A stretch of DNA of 34,469 nucleotides, taken from assembly GCA_937967405.1 (NCBI GenBank), contig CALCJV010000136.1, positions 1 to 34,469 of the forward strand, in the 5' to 3' direction. This document shows, piece after piece, positions 16,194 through 24,432 of the stretch. Position 1 is the first letter of the stretch. Each line of letters starts with the position of its first letter. A program made the translations under genes and the position numbers. The notes beneath the pieces are model-generated. The model was not told the origin of the DNA and did no database searches. It was given only the letters and a program-made list of their open reading frames with translations. Source of the DNA: an uncultured Chloroflexales bacterium (GTDB lineage: Bacteria; Chloroflexota; Chloroflexia; Chloroflexales; Chloroflexaceae).

Positions 16194-17171
16194 CTACTCA
16201 CCAAACAACGCATTCACAAAACTCTGTGCGTCGAACAGAGCCAGATCACTGATCTTCTCGCCCGTGCCAATGTAGCGAATCGGGCGTTCAATATCTTGGG
16301 CTATCGCCAATGCAATCCCGCCCTTCGCGGTTCCATCCAGCTTAGTCACGGCCACATCCGTCACCCCGGCTGCATCACGGAAGGCTTTGGCTTGGAGCAC
16401 ACCATTCTGTCCAGTCGTGGCATCAATCACCAGCAGCACTTCGTGCGGGGCATCGGGCACACGCCGCCGGATAATATTGCGGAGCTTTTCCAGCTCCCGC
16501 ATAAGGTTATACTTGGCTTGCAAGCGTCCCGCCGTATCTACAATTAGAATATCTATCTCCTGCTCCGCCGCCGCATCCAGCGCATCAAACACCACCGCGC
16601 CCGCATCGGCCCCCTGTTCGCGGCGAATGATCGGCACCCCCGCCCGCTCGGCCCAAATCTCCAGCTGATCGCTCGCAGCAGCGCGGAAGGTATCTGCCGC
16701 CGCCAACATTACCTTCTTGCCATAGCTCTGATAGCGATGCGCGAGCTTGCCAATCAGGGTCGTTTTGCCCGCTCCGTTGACCCCCACCACAAGGATGACA
16801 TACGGGCGGGCGGTGAGCGTGGTCGGGCGCACCTGCTCTTGAAAGATGTAGACCATCTCGGACTTGAGCATCTCCCGCGCTTCACGGGCTTTCTTGACCG
16901 CATTGCGGTTGCAGCGGTCTTTGGTGCGGTTGACGAGATAGAGCGTCGTTTCTACGCCCACATCGCCCTGAATAAGCAACTCCTCTAGCTCATCCCACAG
17001 CGCATCAGTGATCGGCTCATCCGTTGCAAACAGTTGCGCGATGCGCCCAAACAGCCCCTGCCGGGATTTGTCAAGGCTCTGCTCAACTTTGGCTTCTTCT
17101 TGCTGGGCTTCGGCTTCAGTGCGCGGGGCATCTTGCCCGCCACGCCCAAACAGCCGCTTGAAAAGAGACAT
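16194..17171 (-). CDS. ftsY: Signal recognition particle receptor FtsY
   Basis: FtsY receives SRP-ribosome complexes at the membrane through paired GTP hydrolysis with Ffh. The 325 residues contain a short acidic N-terminal region with amphipathic MSLFKRLFGR, the N helical bundle (about 35-115) and the G domain. Motifs are GVNGAGKTT (130-138), DTFRAAA (160-166), DTAGR (212-216) and TKLDG (276-280), with the C-terminal GTGEKISDL. It lies between the FmdB-like gene and the small zinc-ribbon gene, in the same orientation and with short gaps. Confidence 0.97.
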   Translation of the reverse strand: MSLFKRLFGRGGQDAPRTEAEAQQEEAKVEQSLDKSRQGLFGRIAQLFATDEPITDALWDELEELLIQGDVGVETTLYLVNRTKDRCNRNAVKKAREAREMLKSEMVYIFQEQVRPTTLTARPYVILVVGVNGAGKTTLIGKLAHRYQSYGKKVMLAAADTFRAAASDQLEIWAERAGVPIIRREQGADAGAVVFDALDAAAEQEIDILIVDTAGRLQAKYNLMRELEKLRNIIRRRVPDAPHEVLLVIDATTGQNGVLQAKAFRDAAGVTDVAVTKLDGTAKGGIALAIAQDIERPIRYIGTGEKISDLALFDAQSFVNALFGE

Positions 17172-17195
17172 ACGCGCTACTTCCTCTCTGCCGCC

Positions 17196-17573
17196 TCAGG
17201 CCCAGCCGAGATCATCGCCTGTGCCACCGCTGGAGTCAGTGCTGTCCTCCCCGTTCAGCTCCGCTTCGAGCAACTCCTCCACCATATCATCCCAATCTTC
17301 ACCCGCATCCTCACCGAGTTCTTTGCCGAGCTTGCGGGCCCATTGCGCCACCGAGCGCGGATCGGTTTCATCCAAGCCGGTAAACGTTGCCGGATCAGCC
17401 AGTGACTCAAGCCGCGCCTCTTCCGACTTGAGCGTGGCAAACCGCGACACCAGCCGATGCAGATCAAGGCTACCGCAACGCGGGCACTGCAAGCCGGGCG
17501 GATCGCTGAAGCCCTGCACCAACTTCTGAAACCGTGCATGGCACTGCCGACAGCCATATTCATAAATTGGCAT
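17196..17573 (-). CDS. FmdB-type zinc ribbon protein with acidic tail
   Basis: The 125-residue product begins MPIYEYGCRQCHARF and has a second CPRCGS pair at about 35-38, the CxxC-x(n)-CxxC zinc ribbon of the FmdB/CxxC_CXXC_SSSS family. The rest is a very acidic, Ser/Gly-rich tail. Members are small putative regulators whose biochemical role is not settled. GGAGG lies eight bases upstream of ATG 17573. It stands 24 bases before ftsY and is likely the first gene of the ftsY operon or continues the nnr/pdp run. Confidence 0.88.
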   Translation of the reverse strand: MPIYEYGCRQCHARFQKLVQGFSDPPGLQCPRCGSLDLHRLVSRFATLKSEEARLESLADPATFTGLDETDPRSVAQWARKLGKELGEDAGEDWDDMVEELLEAELNGEDSTDSSGGTGDDLGWA

Positions 17574-17689
17574 GTTGCTTGACCTCCGCAACCACGCTAG
17601 AATAGTCTAAAGCCTATCCAGCGACCGCGAGTACCCTAGACCAAACTCCACCAGCACGTGACCCATGCCCCTCGCGGCACGCCTTCTGT

Positions 17690-19003
17690 TCAATATTCTA
17701 CCACTTCTGCAATCAAGGGCGGCGGCACAACCGGCTCTGGCGCAATCGTGTAGGCTTTGAGCAGGCGCATCGTCACCCGTTGGACATCGTTCCAGTTGCG
17801 GGCGTGAATATCGAGCAATGGTTCGCCAGCCTGAACCGCATCACCGACATGCTTGGCAACTATCAAGCCCACCGCGTGGTCAATCGGATCGCCTTTCCGC
17901 ATGCGCCCGCCGCCGAGTTCGCCAACAGCTACGCCCAACTCCTGTGTATTGATCTCCGTCACATAGCCATCGGCAATGGCCCGCAATGGCTCAATCACGG
18001 CGGCCTGTGGCAAACGATCAGGATGATTGATGACCGTGACGTTGCCACCTTGATAGAGGATCATCTCGCGCAACTTTGCAAGCGCGGCTCCGCTCTGCAA
18101 CACCTGATCGAGCTTGGCGCGAGCCGTATCCAGATCACTGAACAGCCCCGCCAAACGCAACAGATAGGCTCCTAGATCACGGGACAGCGCGATCAAATCA
18201 GGCGCACCTTCGCCGCGCAAGGCTGCAATCGCCTCTTTGACTTCAAGGGCATTGCCCACCGCCGTGCCAAGCGGCTGCTCCATCGAACTAATCACGCCTG
18301 TGACTTTGCGTCCACAGCTCTGCCCAATCCCGACCATCGTCTGGGCCAGCAGGCGAGCATCATCGAGGGTGTGCATAAACGCCCCACTGCCATACTTCAC
18401 ATCCAGCACAATGCAGGTTGCGCCCGCCGCAATCTTTTTGCTCATCACACTTGCGGCAATCAATGGCACAGACTCGACCGTGCCCGTTACATCCCGCAGC
18501 GCATAGAGCTGCTTGTCAGCGGGAGCGAGGTCTTCGGTCTGGGCGGCTACCACCAACCCAATCTCGCGGAGGATGCGCCGGAACGAATCAACAGAGAGTT
18601 CGGTGCGAAAGCCGGGAATGCTCTCTAGCTTATCAATCGTGCCGCCACTAAAGCCCAAGCCGCGCCCGCTCATTTTGGCCATCGGCAAGCCTGCCGCCGC
18701 AACCATCGGCGCAAGCACCAGCGTGGTTTTGTCGCCCACGCCGCCAGTCGAGTGTTTATCGCCCACAACCGGCGCAATATCGGACAGATCGAGCATCGTG
18801 CCGCTCCGCGACATCGCCAGCGTGAAATCTACCGTTTCGCGCAGGTTCATGCCACGCAACAGCACCGCCATGGCCCACGCTGACATCTGGTAATCGGGGA
18901 TGTCGCCACGCGCATAGCTTGTTACCAGCCAGTTGATCTGTGCTGTGTCGAGTTCGTGCCCATCGCGTTTACGGGCGATCAGGTCTACCATTCGCATCTG
19001 CAT
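17690..19003 (-). CDS. pdp: Pyrimidine-nucleoside (thymidine) phosphorylase
   Basis: The 437-residue enzyme phosphorolyses thymidine, deoxyuridine or uridine to base and (deoxy)ribose-1-phosphate. It shows phosphate-binding GDKHSTGGVGDKT (81-93), the family signature SGRGLGFSGGTIDKL (112-126), and the C-terminal barrel-sandwich domain (about 340-437). Length fits Pdp/DeoA. The start overlaps the nnr stop (TAATG at 19005-19001), so translation is coupled; ATGs two and four codons later are alternatives. Pdp versus DeoA cannot be fixed without alignment of base-contact residues. Confidence 0.93.
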   Translation of the reverse strand: MQMRMVDLIARKRDGHELDTAQINWLVTSYARGDIPDYQMSAWAMAVLLRGMNLRETVDFTLAMSRSGTMLDLSDIAPVVGDKHSTGGVGDKTTLVLAPMVAAAGLPMAKMSGRGLGFSGGTIDKLESIPGFRTELSVDSFRRILREIGLVVAAQTEDLAPADKQLYALRDVTGTVESVPLIAASVMSKKIAAGATCIVLDVKYGSGAFMHTLDDARLLAQTMVGIGQSCGRKVTGVISSMEQPLGTAVGNALEVKEAIAALRGEGAPDLIALSRDLGAYLLRLAGLFSDLDTARAKLDQVLQSGAALAKLREMILYQGGNVTVINHPDRLPQAAVIEPLRAIADGYVTEINTQELGVAVGELGGGRMRKGDPIDHAVGLIVAKHVGDAVQAGEPLLDIHARNWNDVQRVTMRLLKAYTIAPEPVVPPPLIAEVVEY

Positions 19004-20655
19004 TACCCCGCTTTCAGGGCCCGGATAACCAGTGGCAGGCGCGGCAACAAATCACTGGCCAGTGTGCCCATTTCACCCAGTTCATCACGGAGCAGTGCGC
19101 CCGCCGCGCTATGCAGGTATACGCCCAGTGTGGCGGCATCGGCGGTGGCAAGGCCTTGGGCTAGCAGTGCCGCAATGATCCCAGCCAGCACATCGCCCGT
19201 ACCGGCCGTAGCCAAGGCCGGATTACCCGCCGCAAGGATGCGCGTTGCGCCATCGGGAGTGGCCACAATTGTCGTAGCCCCTTTCAGCACCACTACTTGC
19301 TGCCACGCTTGGGCGGCATCAGCCGCAACCTGCACCAGATCGGCGGCGAGTTCAGCTTGCTTGAGCAGGCGGCACATCTCGCCGGGATGCGGGGTGAGGA
19401 TCAGCCGCTCGGCAGGCAGGCGCGTAGGCCACGCCTCAATCTGGGCGAGGAGATTCAACCCATCCGCATCAACCACCGTCGGTGGCAACCGTTCAGGATC
19501 ATATAGTGGATCACCAGAACTATCCGTGCCGATACTGTCGGGCGGCCGAAAGCCGACACGGGGCGCGGACCGGGGCTGCTCATAGCCCAACACGCGCTTA
19601 AAGAACTGCGCGGTGGCTTCCTCAGTATCCAGCCCACAGCCAATCAAGAGGGCGGTATAGGCTCGCTCGTCAAGGTGTTTGCGGACAGTCTCGGCAGCAG
19701 ATGGAGCAATTGCACCGTTGCTCTCCGCGAGCGGCAACAGAGTCACTTCAGGGGTACGCAGGGCTAGCCCAGCGACACTGCGCGGCGTGGCCAGTGTCAC
19801 TAAGCCTGCGCCCGCACGGGCCGCAGCAGTACTTGCCAACACGGCCGCCCCCGGATAGACAAGCGAGCCAGCCACAACCAAAACCTTACCAAACGTGCCT
19901 TTGTGGGCATCATCGGGGCGTGCGGGCAACAGGCTCCGCACACGCTCTTTATTGATCTGTATACTCATAATCTGCTCCAGTTCTTGGGGCGGAATGCCTA
20001 TCGGCACAACAACATGGGTCCCCACCGCACGGCGGCCCGGATACAGCAGCATGCCGCGCTTGGGTAAGCCAGTCGCAACCGTGAGATCAGCGTGCAGAGC
20101 GATCCCATTGATCTGCCCCGTATCGGCGTGTACGCCGGTTGGTATATCTATGGCAACTACCCGCACCCGTTGCGCGGTGGCTTGCGTTTGCCCAACAACT
20201 GCGTTGATTGTTGCGATGATCTGCGCCAACAGCCCCGTGATCGGGCGCGTACCCCCACTGCCGAGTAGCCCATCCACAACGATATGCGTCTGGACCAGTT
20301 GTTCACGCAGGTGATGTTGCTCTGGGTCGGCGTGGGCATTTAGCTCAGGTAGCCCGCGTTGGCGGCACTGCTGCCAATTCGCGTCGCTGGCAACCTCAGT
20401 CCGCTGCCAAATGTATAGCGTGGGCAGTGCGCCTACATCATGCAGTTGCCGCGCAACCACCAGCGCATCGCCGCCGTTGTTGCCAGAGCCAACAAGGATG
20501 AGCACGCGCTTGCCGGTTGGGTTGCCGAGCATCCGTTGCACCACGTGGGCAACTCCGCTTCCGGCGCGTTCCATCAGTTCCGCCCATGTGCCCGCTCCGG
20601 CAGCAACACTGGCGGCCTCGATTGCTCGCATCTGCGCGGCAGTGACAACATGCAT
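19003..20655 (-). CDS. nnr: Bifunctional NAD(P)H-hydrate repair enzyme (epimerase plus ADP/ATP-dependent dehydratase)
   Basis: The 550 residues fuse NnrE and NnrD, which repair hydrated NAD(P)H. The N-terminal epimerase (about 1-225) has GSGNNGGDALVVAR, DGLLGSGG and AIDIPTGVHADTG. The dehydratase (about 235-550) has KGTFGKVLVVAGS, VVDADGLN, LTPHPGE (420-426) and the nucleotide-binding AGTGDVLAGI (484-493). An unusual insert of about 30 residues, rich in Pro, Asp, Ser and Gly, sits at 359-388 before the VVDADGLN strand. ATG 20655 has GGAG upstream, and a possible -10 TACAAT lies at 20699-20694. Translation is coupled to pdp. Confidence 0.94.
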   Translation of the reverse strand: MHVVTAAQMRAIEAASVAAGAGTWAELMERAGSGVAHVVQRMLGNPTGKRVLILVGSGNNGGDALVVARQLHDVGALPTLYIWQRTEVASDANWQQCRQRGLPELNAHADPEQHHLREQLVQTHIVVDGLLGSGGTRPITGLLAQIIATINAVVGQTQATAQRVRVVAIDIPTGVHADTGQINGIALHADLTVATGLPKRGMLLYPGRRAVGTHVVVPIGIPPQELEQIMSIQINKERVRSLLPARPDDAHKGTFGKVLVVAGSLVYPGAAVLASTAAARAGAGLVTLATPRSVAGLALRTPEVTLLPLAESNGAIAPSAAETVRKHLDERAYTALLIGCGLDTEEATAQFFKRVLGYEQPRSAPRVGFRPPDSIGTDSSGDPLYDPERLPPTVVDADGLNLLAQIEAWPTRLPAERLILTPHPGEMCRLLKQAELAADLVQVAADAAQAWQQVVVLKGATTIVATPDGATRILAAGNPALATAGTGDVLAGIIAALLAQGLATADAATLGVYLHSAAGALLRDELGEMGTLASDLLPRLPLVIRALKAG

Positions 20656-20751
20656 ACTGGCTCCGTTTCTGTCTCTCTGTTCTATTGTACACGAGATCAA
20701 GCGCGGGCGGGGCAGGAGCCTGCCCATCGCTCAATTCAAGGCTTCACACAT

Positions 20752-20789
20752 CGCCTCAGATGTGCTATAATGGCCAGTAAACAGAGGCG
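20752..20789 (+). promoter_or_regulatory. Extended -10 promoter flanked by an inverted repeat, toxin-antitoxin operon
   Basis: TGCTATAAT at 20763-20771 is an extended -10. CGCCTC (20752-20757) and GAGGCG (20784-20789) are exact inverted copies placed around it, as expected of an autorepressor operator. AAGGAG (20813-20818) and ATG 20827 follow. Confidence 0.55.
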
Positions 20790-20826
20790 GTAAATTATAC
20801 GTTGCAAGCAGTAAGGAGACCCGCAC

Positions 20827-21135
20827 ATGGCCCACAATCCCAACATCGCCATCCATGCGCCGAGCAGGAACGATGCGCTTTATACAACTGATCCTCCCGG
20901 CGAATACCAGCCGAGCCATGCACTCGAGCGGATTCTCCGTATGCTGCCCCTGCTGACCCCAGCCGAGCGGTTGCGCTTGATCGCGCACCTTGCTACTGCA
21001 ATCGAGCAGGAACTCGCTCACCCGCGCCGCACGGCAGCCGAAATGCTGGCCAGCCCGCCTAGTGGGCGGGCCTTCCGAGATGCCGCTGAAGTGCACGCCT
21101 ACCTCGCGGAAGAACGCGCAGCATGGGACGACTGA
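20827..21135 (+). CDS. Putative antitoxin partner of a PIN-domain protein
   Basis: The 102-residue product precedes and overlaps the PIN gene by 13 bases. A helical segment at about 30-66 (ALERILRMLPLLTPAERLRL) is followed by an acidic C-terminus ending in VHAYLAEERAAWDD, the kind of tail antitoxins use to wrap a PIN toxin. I cannot recognise a ribbon-helix-helix or AbrB fold with certainty. AAGGAG at eight-base spacing supports ATG 20827. The antitoxin role is inferred from position, size and overlap. Confidence 0.72.
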   Translation: MAHNPNIAIHAPSRNDALYTTDPPGEYQPSHALERILRMLPLLTPAERLRLIAHLATAIEQELAHPRRTAAEMLASPPSGRAFRDAAEVHAYLAEERAAWDD

Positions 21136-21575
21136 ACCTGCCCGCGTATGGCAGTTATGTCTATCTGGATGCCTGCATTCTGATCTATACGCTTGATCGC
21201 GTGCCTCCCTACGCCGACCTGCTCGCTCCGTTCTGGTCGCAGGTTACGCTGGGGAGGCTGACCTGTTTTACCAGTGAACTGTCGCTGCTAGAAACACTGG
21301 TCAAGCCCCTTCAGCTTGCTGATCGAGAACTGCAACGCTACTACCTCGATTTTCTTACCAACAATGACAGTTTACAGGTGTGCCCAATCACCAAAGAAAT
21401 CCTGATTGAAGCGGCCCAGTTGCGGGCGAACACCGGTCTCAAAACCCCCGATGCGATCCACATGGCAACGGCGATGGGCTATGCCGCTGATCTCATTCTT
21501 TCCAATGATACCGGCTGGCAACGAGTGGCCGGTGCGCCGCTGCTGCTCCTTGATCAAGCGTTAGCGACCCCCTGA
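21123..21575 (+). CDS. PIN-domain protein, probable VapC-type ribonuclease toxin
   Basis: The 150-residue protein shows the PIN acidic set: Asp16 in YVYLDACILIY, Glu52/Glu57 in TSELSLLETLVKPL, Asp110 in KTPDAIHMATA, and Asp129 in LSNDTGW. These coordinate Mg2+ for RNA cleavage in VapC toxins. Its start lies inside the preceding gene, the usual arrangement of coupled antitoxin and toxin. It ends 20 bases before the priA stop on the other strand. The target RNA cannot be predicted. Confidence 0.85.
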   Translation: MGRLNLPAYGSYVYLDACILIYTLDRVPPYADLLAPFWSQVTLGRLTCFTSELSLLETLVKPLQLADRELQRYYLDFLTNNDSLQVCPITKEILIEAAQLRANTGLKTPDAIHMATAMGYAADLILSNDTGWQRVAGAPLLLLDQALATP

Positions 21576-21594
21576 ACCTACTTCGCGCATATCC

Positions 21595-24168
21595 TCACAA
21601 GAGCTGCAACGGATCAATATCTACCTGCCAGCCATGCAGCGGGCCAAGCTGGGCCAATACTGCATGCGGATCGAGCGGCGGCAGCAGGCGCAGCAGCATA
21701 TGCCACCGCCACCGTCCGCGCTGCCGCTCTATGAAGGCTGGCGCAGGCCCAATGATGCTCAGGCTGGCGGGCGGAAAATGGCCCATGCTGGCTTGCACCC
21801 GTCCGGCTAGCTGGGCCACCTCGCGTTCGCAGGCGGTGCGGCTGCTATGGGCATACACCAAACGGATCAGGCGACTATAGGGCGGGTAACGCAGCTGCCG
21901 CCGGAAGGCGATTTCTTGGATATAAAAGCCGTGATAGTCGTGTTCCTGTGCCGCTCGCAGCGCATAGTGGGTCGGGTCGTAGGTCTGGATGATGACCTGT
22001 GCGCCCGCACTGCGCCGCCCAGCCCGCCCTGCCACTTGGGTAAGCAGCTGAAAGGTGCGCTCAGCACTGCGGAAGTCCGGCAGGTGCAAGCCCATATCGC
22101 CGGCGATCACGCCCACCAATGCTACACGCGGCAGATCAAGACCTTTGGCGATCATCTGGGTGCCGATCAGCACATCGGCTTCGTGGCCCAAGAACTGCTC
22201 CAGCATGGTGTGATGCGCGTGCTTGCCCCGCACCGTATCACTATCCCAGCGCACCACGCGGGCCGTAGGGAAGGTTTGCTGGATATGTTGCTCGACACGC
22301 TGCGTACCTACCCCAAAGCCCTTGATGCGCGGGCTGAGGCACTGCGGACAGATCGCGGGCTGGGGGCTACGCTGGTTGCAGGCGTGGCAGATTAGGGTGG
22401 CGTGGGTCTGGTTGTCCTCGTCGCTGGTGTAATGCACCGTGAGGCTGGTGTTACAGCGCGGACAGCGCAACACATGCCCGCAGTCGCGGCATAATATGAA
22501 GCTCGCCGCACCGCGCCGATTGAGGAACAGGATCGCCTGTTCGCCGCGTTCGAGGGTGGTGTGCAAGGCCGCATGCAGGGCGCGGCTGAGGATACTACTA
22601 TTGCCCTGCTGAAGCTCTTGGCGCATATCTACGAGGCGCACCGGCGGCAACGGCAACGAGCGGGCGAGGGGCAAGCCGTTTGCGCCGATCTCGCCGCCAA
22701 CCCGTTCGTGCAATTCAAGCAGGGTGTAGTGCCCTTGCTTGGCGGCAGTGTAGCTTTCGATGGCGGGCGTGGCACTGCCCAACAGCACCACGCTCCCCGT
22801 TTGGCGGGCAAGCTGCAAAGCGACCTCGCGGGCGTGGTAGCGCGGCTGATTGTCCTGCTTGAAACTCGGTTCGTGTTCTTCGTCGAGGATAATCAGGCTT
22901 AGGTCGGGCAGGGGCGCAAACACAGCCGAACGGCTGCCGATCAGCAGGCGGGCTTCACCGCAGCGCAGCTTCCGCCACGTATCGTAGCGTTCGCCGATGC
23001 TAAGGTGGCTGTGGAGCACTGCCACCTTGCCCGGCAAGCGAGCAACGAAGCGACGCACCAGTTGGGTCGTGAGGGCAATTTCGGGAACCAGCACAAGGGC
23101 TTGGCGGCCGAGCCGCAGTGCACGGGCGATTGCCCGCAGGTAGATTTCAGTTTTGCCGCTGCCAGTTACGCCATGCAGCAGAAACGGGCGCGGCGGGTCT
23201 GGCGGCGCGAGCGACTGGGCCTGCTGTTGCCCGGCGATAGCCTGCTCTAGGGCGGCTTGGATCGGTTGCCACACTCGCGCTTGGTGCGGCGTAAGCGGCG
23301 GCGGCTGATCCGGCGCAACCTCCAACTGCGCGAGCGGATCGCGTTGCTGTTCACGTTCGTGCAGGCTGATCATGGCCCGTTGGCGCAGGGCGTGCAGGCT
23401 CGGCTGGCTTGCCCCAATTGCGGCGTGCAGGGTTTTCAATGGGGCGGTCTGGTCTGGTTGGGCGGCCAGCCAGCGCACAATGGCTTGCTGCTTAGGGGCG
23501 CGGCTCAAACTGGCAAGGGCAGTGTCTAGCTGCGCGGGCAGAATAGTCAGCTGGACAAGGCGTTCAATGCGAGGGCGGGCGCGGGGTTGACTTATGTCGC
23601 TACCGGTTTCGAGCAAGCCCCGTTCCAGTAGGGCTTCGCCTGCCTTGCGGATTGCGGTGGGGGTACTGCGGAGCAGCGTGTGCACCTCACGCACGGCGGT
23701 TGGGCCCTGTGTCCGCAGGGTGTAGAGCAAGGCCCGTTCGAGCATGGGCAGATCGGCCAGATCGGCATGCATGCCCGCCGCCGAGGCCCGCCACGTGGTC
23801 ACCGCCGCTTGGCGCACGCCCGGCGGCAGGAACAGGCTCAACGCATCATACAGGCTGGTCTGCGCGGTCTGGCTGAGCCACTGGGCGAGGGCGATGCCGC
23901 TTGGCAAGATGGCTACGTCTGGATCGGCCAGCCCAAGTACATCGCGTACCGGCCCGTGATACTGGGCCGGCACAGTGGGATCGAGGGCAATCACAATGCC
24001 CTGCATCTGCTTGCGCTGCACGGGAACCCAGACGAGCTGCCCGATACTCAGTTCAAGCTGCGCTGGCACGCGGTAGGTGTAGATCGCGTTGGGCTGCGGA
24101 GCCGGGCTTAGCGGGAGGGCAACATGGGCATACTGCGGCGCGGGTAGTGTGTGTGTCATACCAGACAT
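21595..24168 (-). CDS. priA: Primosomal protein N' (PriA), replication restart helicase
   Basis: PriA reloads the replisome at stalled forks. The product of about 857 residues has an N-terminal DNA-binding domain (HVALPLSP to about 105), a winged-helix-like middle, and a helicase core with Walker A HGVTGSGKTEIY (about 332-343) and DEEH in LIILDEEHEPSFKQ. A zinc module with four CxxC pairs follows (CRDCGHVLRCPRC, CHAC, CPQC), then GTQMIAKGLDLPRV and QVAGRAGRR. Starts at 24168 and 24159 are both possible and neither has a strong ribosome site. The region between the N-terminal domain and the helicase is longer than I expect, so spacing varies from E. coli. Confidence 0.95.
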   Translation of the reverse strand: MSGMTHTLPAPQYAHVALPLSPAPQPNAIYTYRVPAQLELSIGQLVWVPVQRKQMQGIVIALDPTVPAQYHGPVRDVLGLADPDVAILPSGIALAQWLSQTAQTSLYDALSLFLPPGVRQAAVTTWRASAAGMHADLADLPMLERALLYTLRTQGPTAVREVHTLLRSTPTAIRKAGEALLERGLLETGSDISQPRARPRIERLVQLTILPAQLDTALASLSRAPKQQAIVRWLAAQPDQTAPLKTLHAAIGASQPSLHALRQRAMISLHEREQQRDPLAQLEVAPDQPPPLTPHQARVWQPIQAALEQAIAGQQQAQSLAPPDPPRPFLLHGVTGSGKTEIYLRAIARALRLGRQALVLVPEIALTTQLVRRFVARLPGKVAVLHSHLSIGERYDTWRKLRCGEARLLIGSRSAVFAPLPDLSLIILDEEHEPSFKQDNQPRYHAREVALQLARQTGSVVLLGSATPAIESYTAAKQGHYTLLELHERVGGEIGANGLPLARSLPLPPVRLVDMRQELQQGNSSILSRALHAALHTTLERGEQAILFLNRRGAASFILCRDCGHVLRCPRCNTSLTVHYTSDEDNQTHATLICHACNQRSPQPAICPQCLSPRIKGFGVGTQRVEQHIQQTFPTARVVRWDSDTVRGKHAHHTMLEQFLGHEADVLIGTQMIAKGLDLPRVALVGVIAGDMGLHLPDFRSAERTFQLLTQVAGRAGRRSAGAQVIIQTYDPTHYALRAAQEHDYHGFYIQEIAFRRQLRYPPYSRLIRLVYAHSSRTACEREVAQLAGRVQASMGHFPPASLSIIGPAPAFIERQRGRWRWHMLLRLLPPLDPHAVLAQLGPLHGWQVDIDPLQLL

Positions 24169-24338
24169 GGTAGCACAGATCAACGTGGGTGGACAGGGCA
24201 AGTGCTACACCAGTGGCTTGGGTCGCACCCGCCTGCCCTGAGTCGGGTACGACTTGCAGCGTTTAGCTCAGCCGAACCAACAGATCGGAGATCACGGGTG
24301 CATCGGATGAATCTTCCAGCCCGTCGGTGGCATTGAGA

Positions 24339-24400
24339 GGGGGCGCGGGGCACGGCGGATGGGCAACGGGCGGGTATCGGTTCGGTCGCTCCGCGCCCCC
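24339..24400 (-). repeat. 10-bp GC-rich inverted repeat downstream of the bactofilin-like gene
   Basis: GGGGGCGCGG (24339-24348) and CCGCGCCCCC (24391-24400) are exact inverted copies 42 bases apart, in a gene-free stretch (24169-24432) after the bactofilin-like stop. A second pair, GGCACGG (24349-24355) with CCGTGCC (24403-24409), interleaves with it. It may mark transcript end; no T-run is seen. I find no gene in this interval. Confidence 0.4.
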
Positions 24401-24432
24401 ACCCGTGCCACCTCGCCCCACCACTGGTCTGC

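Noticed and set aside
24169..24432. Small gene in the priA/bactofilin gap
   Set aside because: Open frames here lack ribosome sites and have compositional patterns of GC-rich noncoding sequence.
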